Shown here piece by piece: positions 18,431 to 27,043 of a stretch of DNA of 64,000 nt. Source of the DNA: Kitasatospora acidiphila (GTDB taxonomy: Bacteria > Actinomycetota > Actinomycetes > Streptomycetales > Streptomycetaceae); the NCBI RefSeq assembly GCF_006636205.1, contig NZ_VIGB01000003.1:6264501-6328500 (forward strand), given 5' to 3'. Position 1 is the first letter of the stretch. The number at the start of each line of letters is the position of its first letter. A program made the position numbers and the translations under genes. The notes under the pieces were generated by a model. It was not told the DNA's origin and made no database searches. It saw nothing but the letters and a program-made list of their open reading frames with translations.

Positions 18431-18871
18431 ATGGCGCTGGACGCGCTGGACCGCCGACTGCTCGCCGAGTTGCAGGCCGACGCCCGGCTCTCCTACAACG
18501 AATTGTCGCGCCGGGTCAGCCTGTCCGCACCGGCCGTCGCCGAGCGGGTGCGGCGGCTGGAGGCGGACGGGGTGATCGCCGGCTACCACGCGCAGGTCGA
18601 CCTCTCCCGCGCCGGACTGCCGGTGACGGCGCTGGTCCAGGTGCAGTGCTACGGCCCGCGCTGCCTGCTGCGCGACCCCGAGGTGGCCGAGTGGCCGGAG
18701 GTGCTGCAACTGCACCGGGTCACCGGCGGGGCCTGCTGCGTCCTGCTGGTGGCGGTCCCCGGGATGGCCGAGTTCGAGGCGCTGACCGACCGCTTCGCCC
18801 CCTACGGGCAGCCGACCAGCTCGATGATCCTCTCCACCCCGGTGCCCTGGCGGCCGGTCACCCCGCCGTAG
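18431..18871 (+). CDS. Lrp/AsnC family regulator, probably of the kyn operon
   Basis: 146 residues. The N-terminal HTH is at about residues 4-48 (LDRRLLAELQADARLSYNEL, with recognition helix APAVAERVRRLEADG), followed by a RAM effector domain with VTGGACCVLLVAVPG. GGAGGAACCG stands directly before the ATG. It is transcribed away from kynA-kynU across a 166-bp gap. Lrp-type proteins next to tryptophan or kynurenine genes commonly sense the amino acid (KynR in Proteobacteria); here that role is inferred from position. The gap contains several GGTA/TACC half-sites that could be operators. Confidence 0.85.
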   Translation: MALDALDRRLLAELQADARLSYNELSRRVSLSAPAVAERVRRLEADGVIAGYHAQVDLSRAGLPVTALVQVQCYGPRCLLRDPEVAEWPEVLQLHRVTGGACCVLLVAVPGMAEFEALTDRFAPYGQPTSSMILSTPVPWRPVTPP

Positions 18872-18878
18872 CCCCGCC

Positions 18879-19520
18879 TCACTGCCTGTTGGGGCTGGCC
18901 AGGTGCACCCCGAGCCCCTCCAGGCCGTTGAGGATGAGCTCCACGCCGACCGCGGCCAGCAGCAGGCCGAGCAGTCGGGAGACCACCTCCAAGGAGGTCT
19001 GGTGGGTGCGGCGCAGCAGCGGGGCCAGCGCCACCACGCTGACCGCGTTGCACCCGACCACCAGCAGATAGGCGCCGGCCACCGTGAACCGCCAGCTCAC
19101 GGCATCGTTGGCGAGCGATTCCACCAGCACCGCGGTGATCGCCAGCGGGCTGGCGATGTACGGGAGGGACAGCTCCCGCACGCCTTCGGCCAGTGGGCGG
19201 CTCAGCCGGTCGTCGTACTCGGTCGTCACGACGCCGAAGTGCACCCCGAGCACCAGGCCGACCGCATAGAGGAAGAAGATCGTCCCGCCGGCCAGCTGCA
19301 GGGACTCGTCGCTGACGTGGAAGAACCCGGTCACCGTCTCGGCCAGCAGGGCCATCAGCACCCCGACGGCCGCGGCCAGCGCGGTGCTCACCGCCACCAG
19401 CCTGATCAGTTCGCGCTGGCTGCGGGTGCGGCTCAGCTCGGCGTAGGTCAGCAGCACCTTGGGCGGGCCGACCACGGCGAAGAAGGTGATGAACACGCTG
19501 CTGAAGTTGAAGGTGGCCAT
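18879..19520 (-). CDS. MarC family integral membrane protein
   Basis: 213 residues with six hydrophobic segments. The first, FSSVFITFFAVVGPPKVLLTYAEL, carries the ITFFAVVGPPK signature near the start as in MarC/YhcE proteins, and later PYIASPLAITAVLVES matches the family PL/IAGP element. A role in antibiotic resistance was once proposed for MarC but is unsupported; the function is unknown. The start at 19520 follows the usual MATFNFSS N-terminus. It converges with the Lrp regulator, whose stop is 7 nt away, and is divergent from the DoxX gene. Confidence 0.82.
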   Translation of the reverse strand: MATFNFSSVFITFFAVVGPPKVLLTYAELSRTRSQRELIRLVAVSTALAAAVGVLMALLAETVTGFFHVSDESLQLAGGTIFFLYAVGLVLGVHFGVVTTEYDDRLSRPLAEGVRELSLPYIASPLAITAVLVESLANDAVSWRFTVAGAYLLVVGCNAVSVVALAPLLRRTHQTSLEVVSRLLGLLLAAVGVELILNGLEGLGVHLASPNRQ

Positions 19521-19700
19521 TTCCCCAGGATGAGCGAGCGGACCGGGGCGGGGCGGTCGGCGCACCGGCGGGCGCGCCAGGTGTGGGCGGCGTCTCGGCG
19601 GGCCCGGCGGGGTCCCCCGGATGGCCGCGCCGGGGTGAGGAGTGGGCAGCGGTCGGTTGGGATGGAGGCGTCATCCGGGGGCGGCAGAGATGAGGACACC

Positions 19701-20243
19701 ATGGGCTGCGTCAACCGCAAGGATCTCGGACTGCTCGTGCTGCGGGCGGCCGTCGGCGGGGTGCTGTTCTCGCACGGCACCCAGAAGCTCTTCGGCTGGT
19801 TCGGCGGCGGCGGGCTGGAGGGCACCGCGAAGGCGATGGAGTCGATGGGGTTCAAGCCGGGCGGGCAGAGCGCGCTGGCGGCCGGCCTGGGCGAGGCGGG
19901 CGGCGGCGCGCTGCTGGTGATGGGGCTGGCCACGCCGGTGGCCGGACCGGTGGTGGCGGGCACCATGGCCGGGGCGGCCTCGGTGCACTTCCCGCACGGC
20001 TTCTTCGTCACCAAGGGCGGCTACGAGTACCCGGCGCTGCTCGGCGTCTGCGGCCTGGCGCTCGGCATCGCCGGCCCGGGCCGCTACTCGCTGGACGAGC
20101 TGACCGGCAACGCTTTCAACCGCTCGGTCCTCGGCGCGCTGTCGTTCGCGGCCGCGGCGGCCGGCGCCTACGCGGTGGTGACCAAGCGCGAGCGCGCCGT
20201 CCGGGAGGCGGCCGCCAAGGCGATGGACTCCGAGCCCGAGTAA
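19701..20243 (+). CDS. DoxX family membrane protein
   Basis: 180 residues with four transmembrane helices. The DoxX pattern is LLVLRAAVGGVLFSHGTQKLFGWFGG at residues 9-34, followed by AKAMESMGFKPG and a Gly-rich second helix. The tail is cytosolic and basic/acidic (TKRERAVREAAAKAMDSEPE). DoxX proteins associate with redox or oxidase systems in some bacteria; no partner is visible here. GAGGA lies 4 nt before the ATG at 19701. Confidence 0.85.
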   Translation: MGCVNRKDLGLLVLRAAVGGVLFSHGTQKLFGWFGGGGLEGTAKAMESMGFKPGGQSALAAGLGEAGGGALLVMGLATPVAGPVVAGTMAGAASVHFPHGFFVTKGGYEYPALLGVCGLALGIAGPGRYSLDELTGNAFNRSVLGALSFAAAAAGAYAVVTKRERAVREAAAKAMDSEPE

Positions 20244-20385
20244 TCCCGAACCTCTCTGCCACCCGCGGTCGGACGGCGAAAGGAGTCCGCAAACCGACCC
20301 CCAGTCGAACAGCTGGTGAACTTCGGGTCCAACCCCGCCTGACGTCTACACGGACGTAGTACCTTCTCGCGGGGAGGGGCCCGAA

Positions 20386-20402
20386 AGCCGTTTCGAACGG
20401 CT
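20386..20402 (+). promoter_or_regulatory. Small hairpin in uppP leader
   Basis: AGCCGTT-TCG-AACGGCT, a perfect 7-bp stem with a 3-nt loop, about 50 nt before the uppP start. It lies in a 210-bp gene-free leader. It may be an attenuator or protein site; no ligand class is recognised. Confidence 0.35.
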
Positions 20403-20453
20403 CGGTGCGGTGTCGCCTCCCACCAGACCCGTACCGCGACTGAGGGTGTGCCG

Positions 20454-21365
20454 ATGTCCCTGACCTACCCGGAATCCATCGGCGTGGGCCTGCTGCAAGG
20501 TGTGACCGAGCTCTTTCCGGTCTCCAGCCTGGGACACAGCATCCTGCTCCCGGCCCTGATCGGCGGCAAGACCAAGAGCGACCTGGACCTGACCGCCGCC
20601 CAGTCCCCGTACCTGACGGTCCTGGTAGGCCTGCACCTGGCCACCGCGCTCGCCCTGGTGGTCTTCTTCCGCAGGGACTGGGTGCGGGTGATCCGCGGGC
20701 TGTACACCTCCATACGCGAGCGCCGGATCCAGACCATCGAGCAGAAGCTCGCCTGGCTGCTGGTCGTCGGCACCATCCCGGTCGGCATCGCCGGCCTGGT
20801 CGCCGAGAAGGCGCTGCGCAACGCGCTCGGCAAGCCCGTTCCGGCGGCGATCTTCCTGGCGCTCAACGGATTCGTGCTGCTGGGCGCGGACCGGCTGCGG
20901 CGCGGTGGCGGCGGTCGGCGCCGGGCCGGCGCGGCCGTCCAGCACACCCCGGGGGTCGACCCCGACCTGGCCTCGGACCGCCGGCTGGTCAAGATGAGCT
21001 TCGGCAAGGGCGCCTGGATCGGCGCCGCCCAGATCCTCGCCCTGCTGCCGGGCATCAGCCGCTCCGGCGTCACCATGAGCACCGGCATCCTGCGCGGGCT
21101 GAACCACGAGGACGCGGCCCGGTTCTCCTTCCTGCTGGCCACCCCGGTGATCCTGGCCGCCTCGGCGCTCAAGCTGCCCGAGCTGGCCAAGCCGGAGAAC
21201 GCCGGGATCCGCGGCCCGCTGCTGGCCGGCTCGGTGGCCGCCTTCGTGGCCGGCTACATCTCGGTGAAGTTCCTGACCAAGTACTTCGAGAACCGCAGCC
21301 TGACCCCGTTCGCGATCTACTGCATGCTCGCCGGCGTCGGCAGCGCGGTCTACCTGAGCGTGTGA
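20454..21365 (+). CDS. uppP: Undecaprenyl-diphosphatase
   Basis: 303 residues, polytopic. It dephosphorylates undecaprenyl diphosphate to recycle the carrier lipid of peptidoglycan and other glycans, and its overexpression confers bacitracin resistance in known cases. Motif 1 is LLQGVTELFPVSSLGH near residues 14-29 (the Glu and Ser-Ser are conserved); motif 2 is LLPGISRSGVTMSTG near residue 195. A basic cytosolic loop with RRGGGGRRRAG is longer than usual. ATG 20454 has GAGGG 7 nt upstream; GTG 20448 is an alternative. Confidence 0.95.
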   Translation: MSLTYPESIGVGLLQGVTELFPVSSLGHSILLPALIGGKTKSDLDLTAAQSPYLTVLVGLHLATALALVVFFRRDWVRVIRGLYTSIRERRIQTIEQKLAWLLVVGTIPVGIAGLVAEKALRNALGKPVPAAIFLALNGFVLLGADRLRRGGGGRRRAGAAVQHTPGVDPDLASDRRLVKMSFGKGAWIGAAQILALLPGISRSGVTMSTGILRGLNHEDAARFSFLLATPVILAASALKLPELAKPENAGIRGPLLAGSVAAFVAGYISVKFLTKYFENRSLTPFAIYCMLAGVGSAVYLSV

Positions 21366-21413
21366 CGGTCCGCCTGAGCGTGTGACGGTCCGCCCGGGCA
21401 TGTGACGGGCCCT
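21354..21413 (+). repeat. 20-bp tandem repeat, 3 copies, covering the uppP stop
   Basis: Copies begin at 21354, 21374 (identical 20-mers CTGAGCGTGTGACGGTCCGC) and 21394 (diverged). Each copy repeats the last three codons, Leu-Ser-Val, with the TGA stop. It is the same kind of tail duplication seen at 15483-15602. Confidence 0.85.
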
Positions 21414-21496
21414 CACCCGGTTGCCCGGCCCGCCTGGCGCGGGCCCCGGGGCCGGTCGACGGTGGGTGGGTAGTTCCCGACCCAGGAGGCCGCCCG

Positions 21497-22096
21497 ATGG
21501 ACCGCCGCACCCCGCCCCGCGCCACCGCGCCGCGCCGTGTCCGCGCGCTTGCCGCCCCGCTCGCCCTGGCGACCGGAGTGGCGCTGTCGTTGGGGCTGGC
21601 CCTGACCGGCTGCTCCTCCAGCACCACGGCCACGACCTCCCCGGCGGCCTCCTCCGCGCTCGCCGGGGCCCAGTCGGTGCTGTCGTCGATCGCCTCCGGG
21701 GCCGGTTCGCAGGCCGCCTCCGCGGCCTCCTCGGCGCTCTCCGCCGCCGCCTCCGTGGGCTCCTCCGCGCTCTCGTCCGCGCAGTCCCAGGCCGCCTCCG
21801 CGTTCGCCAGCGCCACCGGCGGCGTGAACGCCACCAAGGACGTCACCCTGGGCACGGCGAGCACCACCTCGGACGGCAAGCTCCAGGTGCCGGTCACAGT
21901 GGCCAACCACGGCTCCGGCAGCGCCCGTTACACCGTCCAGGTCGCCTTCAAGGACGCCGGCGGCGCCCTGCAGGACACCACGGTGGTCACCATCGGCCCG
22001 GTGGCCGCCGGCCAGACCGGCACCGGCACGGCGGTCAGCCACCGGGCCCTCTCCAGCGGCATCACCGCAACCGTGGAGACGGCGCTGCGCTATTAG
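21497..22096 (+). CDS. Ser/Ala-rich lipoprotein
   Basis: 199 residues. Signal peptide with a basic N-terminus, a hydrophobic core and the lipobox LALTGC, so Cys40 would be lipidated. Residues 41-115 are an Ala/Ser-rich low-complexity region with QAASAASSALSAAASVGSSA-type repeats. The C-terminal 80 residues form a beta-sandwich-like domain (LQVPVTVANHGSGSARYTVQV) that looks immunoglobulin-like or FxLYD-like. It is probably an extracytoplasmic surface protein of unknown role. AGGAGG lies 8 nt before the ATG. The long hairpin at 22095-22146 follows immediately. Confidence 0.75.
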   Translation: MDRRTPPRATAPRRVRALAAPLALATGVALSLGLALTGCSSSTTATTSPAASSALAGAQSVLSSIASGAGSQAASAASSALSAAASVGSSALSSAQSQAASAFASATGGVNATKDVTLGTASTTSDGKLQVPVTVANHGSGSARYTVQVAFKDAGGALQDTTVVTIGPVAAGQTGTGTAVSHRALSSGITATVETALRY

Positions 22097-22146
22097 GGCC
22101 GCTGTTATGGATCATGCCGGGCCCCCTGATCCAAAACAGCGGCCCT
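22095..22146. terminator. Long bidirectional hairpin
   Basis: Inverted repeat of about 20 bp with one mismatch (AGGGCCGCTGTT...TGGATCA and complement), placed between the convergent lipoprotein and response regulator genes. Confidence 0.8.
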
Positions 22147-22154
22147 GAGCCCGG

Positions 22155-22819
22155 TCAGGTCGGGCGCACCAGGCGGTTCTCGTAGGCGAAGACCACCGCC
22201 TGCACCCGGTCGCGCAGGCCGAGCTTCAGCAGGATCCGGCTGACGTGGGTCTTCACGGTGGCCTCGGCGAGCTGGAGTTCGGCGGCGACCTCGGCGTTGG
22301 ACAGGCCGCGGGCGACCTGGACCAGCACGCTGCGCTCCCGGGCGGTCAGCGACTCGATCGCGGTCGCCGCGCGATCGGGGAGCTGCGGTCGGGCAGCTTG
22401 TCGGCGAAGTGGTCGAGGAGCCGCCGGGTGATCCGCGGCGCCACCACGGCGTCCCCGGCCGCCACGCTGCGGATCGCGCTGAGCAGCTCGGCCGGCTGGG
22501 CGTTCTTCAGCAGGAAGCCGGAGGCGCCGGCCCGCAGCCCGGCGAAGGCGTACTCGTCGAGGTCGAAGGTGGTCAGGATGAGCACCTTGGTGTCGGGGGA
22601 CTCCTCGACGATCCGGCGGGTCGCCTCGATGCCGTCCATGCCGGGCATCCGGACGTCCATCAGCACCACGTCCGGGCGCTGCTCGGCGGCCAGCCGGACG
22701 GCGGTGGCGCCGTCCTCGGCCTCGCCGGCCACCGCCAGGTCGGGTTGCGAGTCGAGGACCAGGGTGAAGGCCACCCGCAGCAGCGGCTGGTCGTCCACCA
22801 GCAGGACGCGGATGGTCAT
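22155..22819 (-). CDS. NarL/FixJ-family response regulator, broken by a 1-nt frameshift
   Basis: About 221 residues when bridged. The receiver domain begins MTIRVLLVDDQPLLR, with phospho-acceptor Asp55 in LMDVRMPG, and continues to residue about 145. The LuxR-type HTH follows in another frame (SLTARERSVLVQVARGLSN, with recognition segment EATVKTHVSRILLKLGL) and ends at 22155. The break lies near 22375-22380, where TCCCCGAT should probably read with five Cs. The span is 3n+2. The start overlaps the kinase stop (ATGA), so the pair is one operon. Confidence 0.82.
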
Positions 22820-24105
22820 GACGGCTTCTCCTCGGCGAGGTCGGGCAGGGCGAGATCGAGGGTGGCCGCCACCCGCCAGCCGCCCTGCGGCAGCGGCCCG
22901 GCGCTGAGCTCGGCGCCGTAGGCGGCGGCCCGGTCGCGCATCCCGGCCAGGCCGTGGCCGGTGCCGAGCAGGCCTTCGGCGGGGCGGGGCAGGGCGCGGC
23001 CGTCGTCGCACACCTCGACCGCCACCGAGCCCGGCCCGCAGACCACGGTGACGGTGGCGCGGGCGCCGGGGGCGGTGTGCTTGATGGTGTTGGTCAGCGA
23101 CTCCTGGACCAGCCGGTAGACGGTGAGTTGGGCGCCGGGGGAGACATGGGCGTGGTCGCCGGTCAGCGCCAGCTCGGTGGGCAGCCCGGCGGCGCGCACC
23201 TGGGCGGTCAGCGCGGGCAGCTGGCCCAGGCCCGGCTGGGGGTGGCGCAGCGCGTCCGGCTCGTCGGCGCGCAGCACGCCGAGGAACCGGCGCATGTCGG
23301 TGAGCGCCTGGCGGCCGGTCTCGGCGCTCTGCCGCATCGCGGCGGTGGCCTTCTCGGGCGCGTGCTCGTTGGCGTAGACGGCGCCGTCGGCGAGCGCCAC
23401 CATCACCGACAGGTTGTGGGTGACGATGTCGTGCATCTCCCGGGCGATCCGGCTGCGCTCCTCGGCGACCGCCAGCGCGGACTGCTGGTCGCGCCGGCGC
23501 TCCAGGTCGCGGGCCCGCTGCTGCAGCGCCGCCAGCTTGGCCTGCCGGGCCCGCACATTGCGGCCCAGCACCACGGCGGCGGTGGTGACGCCGGAGAGGA
23601 AGAAGACCGTCTTCAGGACCGCCTCGAAGGGGGAGGCGATTGGGTACTCGGGGCGCCAGCGCAGCACGCACAGCAGCACGCCGACCTCGAGCGTCCCGTA
23701 CGCGGCCAGCGTCCAGCGGAACGAGCGGTGCGCAGCCACCGTGTAGAGCGCGATCAGCGCGGCGATGTCGGCCGGCAGCACATGGCTGTCGGCCCACCAG
23801 CTGATCACCCACTGGACGAACGCGACCACCGCGACCACGGCGAAGACCCCGGCCGGGTGGCGGCGGCGCAGCGCGAGCGGCAGCACCAGGGCGGCCTGCA
23901 GCGGCAGCTCCCAGAGCCCCGGCATCATCCGGGCGTGCACGCCGGAGGTGAGCACCAGCAGCAGCACCGCGCCGCAGCCGTCGACCAGCACCGGGTGGCG
24001 CTCACCGAGCCGCCGGGCCCGCAGCGCCGCGAGCCCCCGGGTGGCGCCGGGGAAGCGCCGCCCGAGGGCGGTCAGGGGCAGCTCGGGCAGTCCAGCCACT
24101 GTCAT
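22816..24105 (-). CDS. NarL-type sensor histidine kinase
   Basis: 429 residues. The N-terminal half has about five membrane helices forming the sensor region with no large outer domain. The dimerisation helix is EERSRIAREMHDIVTHNLSV, with the phosphorylated His in HDIVTHN (HisKA_3 type), and the ATPase has DDGRALP and GTGHGLAGMRDR (G boxes). The start MTVAGLPELP at 24105 is inferred from the beginning of the conserved region; the open frame extends further. The kinase is directly upstream of its regulator and 38 nt downstream of an ABC exporter, which it may control, as is common for this arrangement. Confidence 0.88.
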   Translation of the reverse strand: MTVAGLPELPLTALGRRFPGATRGLAALRARRLGERHPVLVDGCGAVLLLVLTSGVHARMMPGLWELPLQAALVLPLALRRRHPAGVFAVVAVVAFVQWVISWWADSHVLPADIAALIALYTVAAHRSFRWTLAAYGTLEVGVLLCVLRWRPEYPIASPFEAVLKTVFFLSGVTTAAVVLGRNVRARQAKLAALQQRARDLERRRDQQSALAVAEERSRIAREMHDIVTHNLSVMVALADGAVYANEHAPEKATAAMRQSAETGRQALTDMRRFLGVLRADEPDALRHPQPGLGQLPALTAQVRAAGLPTELALTGDHAHVSPGAQLTVYRLVQESLTNTIKHTAPGARATVTVVCGPGSVAVEVCDDGRALPRPAEGLLGTGHGLAGMRDRAAAYGAELSAGPLPQGGWRVAATLDLALPDLAEEKPS

Positions 24106-24142
24106 TGCGCCATTGTGCAACGAACCGGGCGACCGGTGACGG

Positions 24143-24964
24143 TCACGCGTCCCGCCGCTTGAGCACCGCGGCGGCGGCGACCAGGGCGACGGCGACATAG
24201 CCGCAGAGCAGGCCGAACCCGGCCCACGGCGCCATCGAGTGCGGCTCCTGGGTGATGTGGACGAGGGCCTGCCCGGCGTTGCTGGGCAGGTACGGGCTGA
24301 TGTGCTGCTGCCAGGAGCTGGGCAGCGCCTCGCTGAGCACCGGCAGCACCAGCAGCACGCCGAAGACCGAGGCGATGCCGCCCGCGGTGTTGCGGATCAG
24401 GGTGCCGAGGGCGACCGCGAGCAGGCCGATGGCGGTGAGGTAGAGGCCCATGCCGAGCACCACCCGGGTCACCCCGGGCGCGGAGAGCGTGGTGTCCAGG
24501 TGCTTGCCGGCCAGGATCGACTGGCCGACGAAGAAGGCGACCAGGCACGAGACGGTGGCCACCACCCAGGTGACCGTGCCGAAGACCAGCGCCTTGGCCC
24601 AGAGCACCGGCAGCCGCTTGGGCACGGCGGAGAGCGAGGCCCGGATCATGCCGGTGGAGTACTCGCCGGTGACCACCAGCACGCCGAGCACGCCGATCGC
24701 CATCTGCGCCAGGTAGAAGCCGCGCAGGCTGTGCTCGGCGGGCGTGAAGGCAGCCCGCTCGTCGGCCGGCAGGTGGTCCCAGCGGTTCATGGTGGCCCAG
24801 CAGAACAGCGCGCCGAACCCGATGGTGAGCGCGGCCGCCACCGCCAGGGTGATCCAACTGGAGCGCAGCGAGCGGAACTTGATCCACTCGGAGGTGACCA
24901 CGCGGGGCAGCGTGACCTTGCCGTCGCCGGCCCGGTTCGAAACGTATGTCGTAGTCGTGCTCAT
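24143..24964 (-). CDS. ABC-2 type transporter permease
   Basis: 273 residues, six membrane helices. The pattern is that of actinobacterial drug or peptide ABC-2 permeases: an N-terminal SEWIKFRSLRSSWITL amphipathic segment before helix 1, then GEYSTGMIRASLSAVPKR between helices 2 and 3. It overlaps the ATPase gene by 4 nt. With the ATPase and the adjacent NarL two-component system it forms a resistance or lantibiotic-type exporter module. The transported compound is unknown. Confidence 0.9.
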   Translation of the reverse strand: MSTTTTYVSNRAGDGKVTLPRVVTSEWIKFRSLRSSWITLAVAAALTIGFGALFCWATMNRWDHLPADERAAFTPAEHSLRGFYLAQMAIGVLGVLVVTGEYSTGMIRASLSAVPKRLPVLWAKALVFGTVTWVVATVSCLVAFFVGQSILAGKHLDTTLSAPGVTRVVLGMGLYLTAIGLLAVALGTLIRNTAGGIASVFGVLLVLPVLSEALPSSWQQHISPYLPSNAGQALVHITQEPHSMAPWAGFGLLCGYVAVALVAAAAVLKRRDA

Positions 24965-25905
24965 GCCGCGGGCTCCTTGACCAGCTCGGCGGGCCGGACC
25001 ACGGCCTCGTACTCGACGGCGTCCCGGGTGAGTTCCATGAACGCCTCCTCCAGCGATGCCTGACGCGGCGTCAACTCGAAGAGCACCACGCGGTGTTCGG
25101 CGGCCAACTTGCCGACCGCCTCGCTGTCGACGCCCTCCACGGTGAGCACTCCGGGCTCGTCCTCGACGGCGACGGCCGCGCCGGGAAGGTCGCGCAGCAG
25201 CAGCGCCAGCTCGTCGGCCTGCGGGGTGCGCACCCGCACGCCGCCCTGCGAGGCGCCGGCGGTGAAGTCGGCCACCGAGGTGTCCGCGATCAGCCGACCG
25301 CGGCCGATCACGATCAGGTGCTCGGCGGTCAGCGCCATCTCGCTCATCAGGTGCGACGAGACCAGCACCGTACGGCCTTCCGCCGCAAGCGACTTGAGCA
25401 GGTTGCGGATCCACAGGATGCCCTCGGGGTCGAGCCCGTTGACCGGCTCGTCGAGGATCAGCGTGGCCGGGTCGCCGAGCAGTGCGGAGGCGATGCCCAG
25501 GCGCTGGCCCATGCCGAGCGAGAAGCCGCCGGCCCGTCGGCGGGCCACCTCGCGCAGGCCGACCAGGTCGATCACCTCGTCCACCCGGGAGGTCGGGATG
25601 CCGTGGGTGGCGGCCAGCGCCAGCAGGTGGTTGCGGGCCGAGCGGCCGGTGTGGATGGCCCGGGCCTCCAGCATCGCGCCGACCTCGCGCAGCGGGGCCG
25701 GGTGGTCCGAGTAGCGGCGGCCGTTGACCGTGGCGTGCCCCGAGGTCGGGGTGTCCAGGCCGAGCAGCATGCGCATGGTGGTGGACTTGCCGGCTCCGTT
25801 GGGGCCGAGAAAGCCGGTCACGATGCCGGGGCGGACGCTGAAACTCAGGTCCTGGACGGCGGTTTTGGGGCCGTAGCTCTTGGTGAGGCCGACGGCTTCG
25901 ATCAT
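24961..25905 (-). CDS. ABC transporter ATP-binding protein (drug-exporter type)
   Basis: 314 residues. Walker A is GPNGAGKST, the signature region is GFSLGMGQRLGIASALLGDP (a SxGMxQR variant usual in DrrA-like ATPases), Walker B is TLILDEP, followed by NGLDPEG and the switch His in VSSHLMSEM. A C-terminal 100-residue domain is typical of the DrrA/BcrA group that pairs with ABC-2 permeases. It starts at 25905 and is translationally coupled to the permease. Confidence 0.92.
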   Translation of the reverse strand: MIEAVGLTKSYGPKTAVQDLSFSVRPGIVTGFLGPNGAGKSTTMRMLLGLDTPTSGHATVNGRRYSDHPAPLREVGAMLEARAIHTGRSARNHLLALAATHGIPTSRVDEVIDLVGLREVARRRAGGFSLGMGQRLGIASALLGDPATLILDEPVNGLDPEGILWIRNLLKSLAAEGRTVLVSSHLMSEMALTAEHLIVIGRGRLIADTSVADFTAGASQGGVRVRTPQADELALLLRDLPGAAVAVEDEPGVLTVEGVDSEAVGKLAAEHRVVLFELTPRQASLEEAFMELTRDAVEYEAVVRPAELVKEPAA

Positions 25906-26083
25906 CTGTGGTCCTCGGGCGAGGGGGTGGACGGGCGACGGTGTCCACGCTAGGTGCCGGCAACGGCCGAAAACGTGCCGCGTGAGGAGGAACCGCAGGT
26001 GGCGGGGGTGGTCCACAAGACCCACCGGACGTACATCTTGAGACGGACCTTGCTTCGGATGCAGAGGGTTCGCCGGACGCGCC

Positions 26084-26115
26084 GTGCCCCCGGAGCGGCT
26101 GCGCTCCGGGGGCAC
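26084..26115 (-). terminator. Hairpin after VOC gene
   Basis: 14-bp perfect stem GTGCCCCCGGAGCG with loop GCTG, 18 nt beyond the VOC stop and upstream of the ABC operon. Confidence 0.75.
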
Positions 26116-26133
26116 GGGTCGTCGGTGCGTCGG

Positions 26134-26936
26134 TCAGGAGCCCTCGGGCATCTGCGGCTTGATCAACCAGAACGCGCCGCCCTGCGGGTCGGTGAGCGCG
26201 CCCATCTTGCCGACCGGCGTGTCCATCGGCGGGACCAGCACCGAGCCGCCGGTCCGGACCGCCGCGTCCACCGTGCTGTCCACGTCGTCCACCGCGAAGT
26301 AGACGGCCCAGTGCGCCGGGGTGCCCTCCGGGTGGTTGGCCAGGCTCTGCGCGCCGCCGACCGGCTTGCCGCCGACCTCGAGCCCGTAGTACTCGGGCAT
26401 GCTCTCCGTGCCGGGCATCTCCATCAGCTTGATCTCGATGCCGAGGGCGGCCTGGTAGAACGCCTTGGCGCCCGGGATGTCGCTGGTGTTCAGCTCGTTC
26501 CAGATCACCGCGCCGGGCTCGTTGACGATCTGGGCGCCGAAGAAGTCCAGCTTCTGCCAGACCCCGAAGACCGCGCCGGCCGGGTCGGCGGCGATGAACA
26601 TCCGGCCGACCGTGCCGACCGTCATCGGCCGAAGAGCACCTTGCCGCCGTTGGCGCCGACCCGGGCGGCGGCGGCATCGGCGTCGTCGGTGGCGAGGTAG
26701 GTGGTCCAGGCGGTGGGCGGTGGCGGGTTGCCGTCCATCGGCACGGCCGCCATGATGCCGGCCACCGCCTTTTCGTTGAGCATCATCACGGCGTAGCCGC
26801 CGAACTCCTCGGGGCCCTTCTCGCCCTGCCACTCGAGCAGGTCCTTGTAGAAGTCGATGGCCGCCTGCTGGTCGGGAGCGGCGAGGTCGACCCAGCACGG
26901 AGTGCCGGGGGTGTACGGGGTGGTGACCACGGGCAT
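26134..26936 (-). CDS. Two-domain VOC (glyoxalase-like) protein, broken by a 1-nt frameshift
   Basis: About 267 residues when bridged. There are two vicinal-oxygen-chelate modules: the first (GTPCWVDLAAPDQQAAIDFY) and the second (GAVIWNELNTSDIPGAKAFY) share the PxWxxL...aFY pattern and each has a terminal Gly-rich strand. After GGKVLFG near 26630-26636 the frame changes to PMTVGTVGRMFIAAD, fitting one missing C in GGCCGATG. GGAGG lies 8 nt before the ATG at 26936. The family includes glyoxalases, dioxygenases and antibiotic-binding proteins; no reaction is assigned. It is followed by a strong hairpin. Confidence 0.8.
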
Positions 26937-27043
26937 GGGTGTCGCCTCCAGGGCGGAAGTCGTCTGGTCAGACGTTTGTTGCCCCCCGACACACACTGCC
27001 GCCGTCCCACCGCCCCGCCACTCAGGGGGCCCACTCATGGCGC

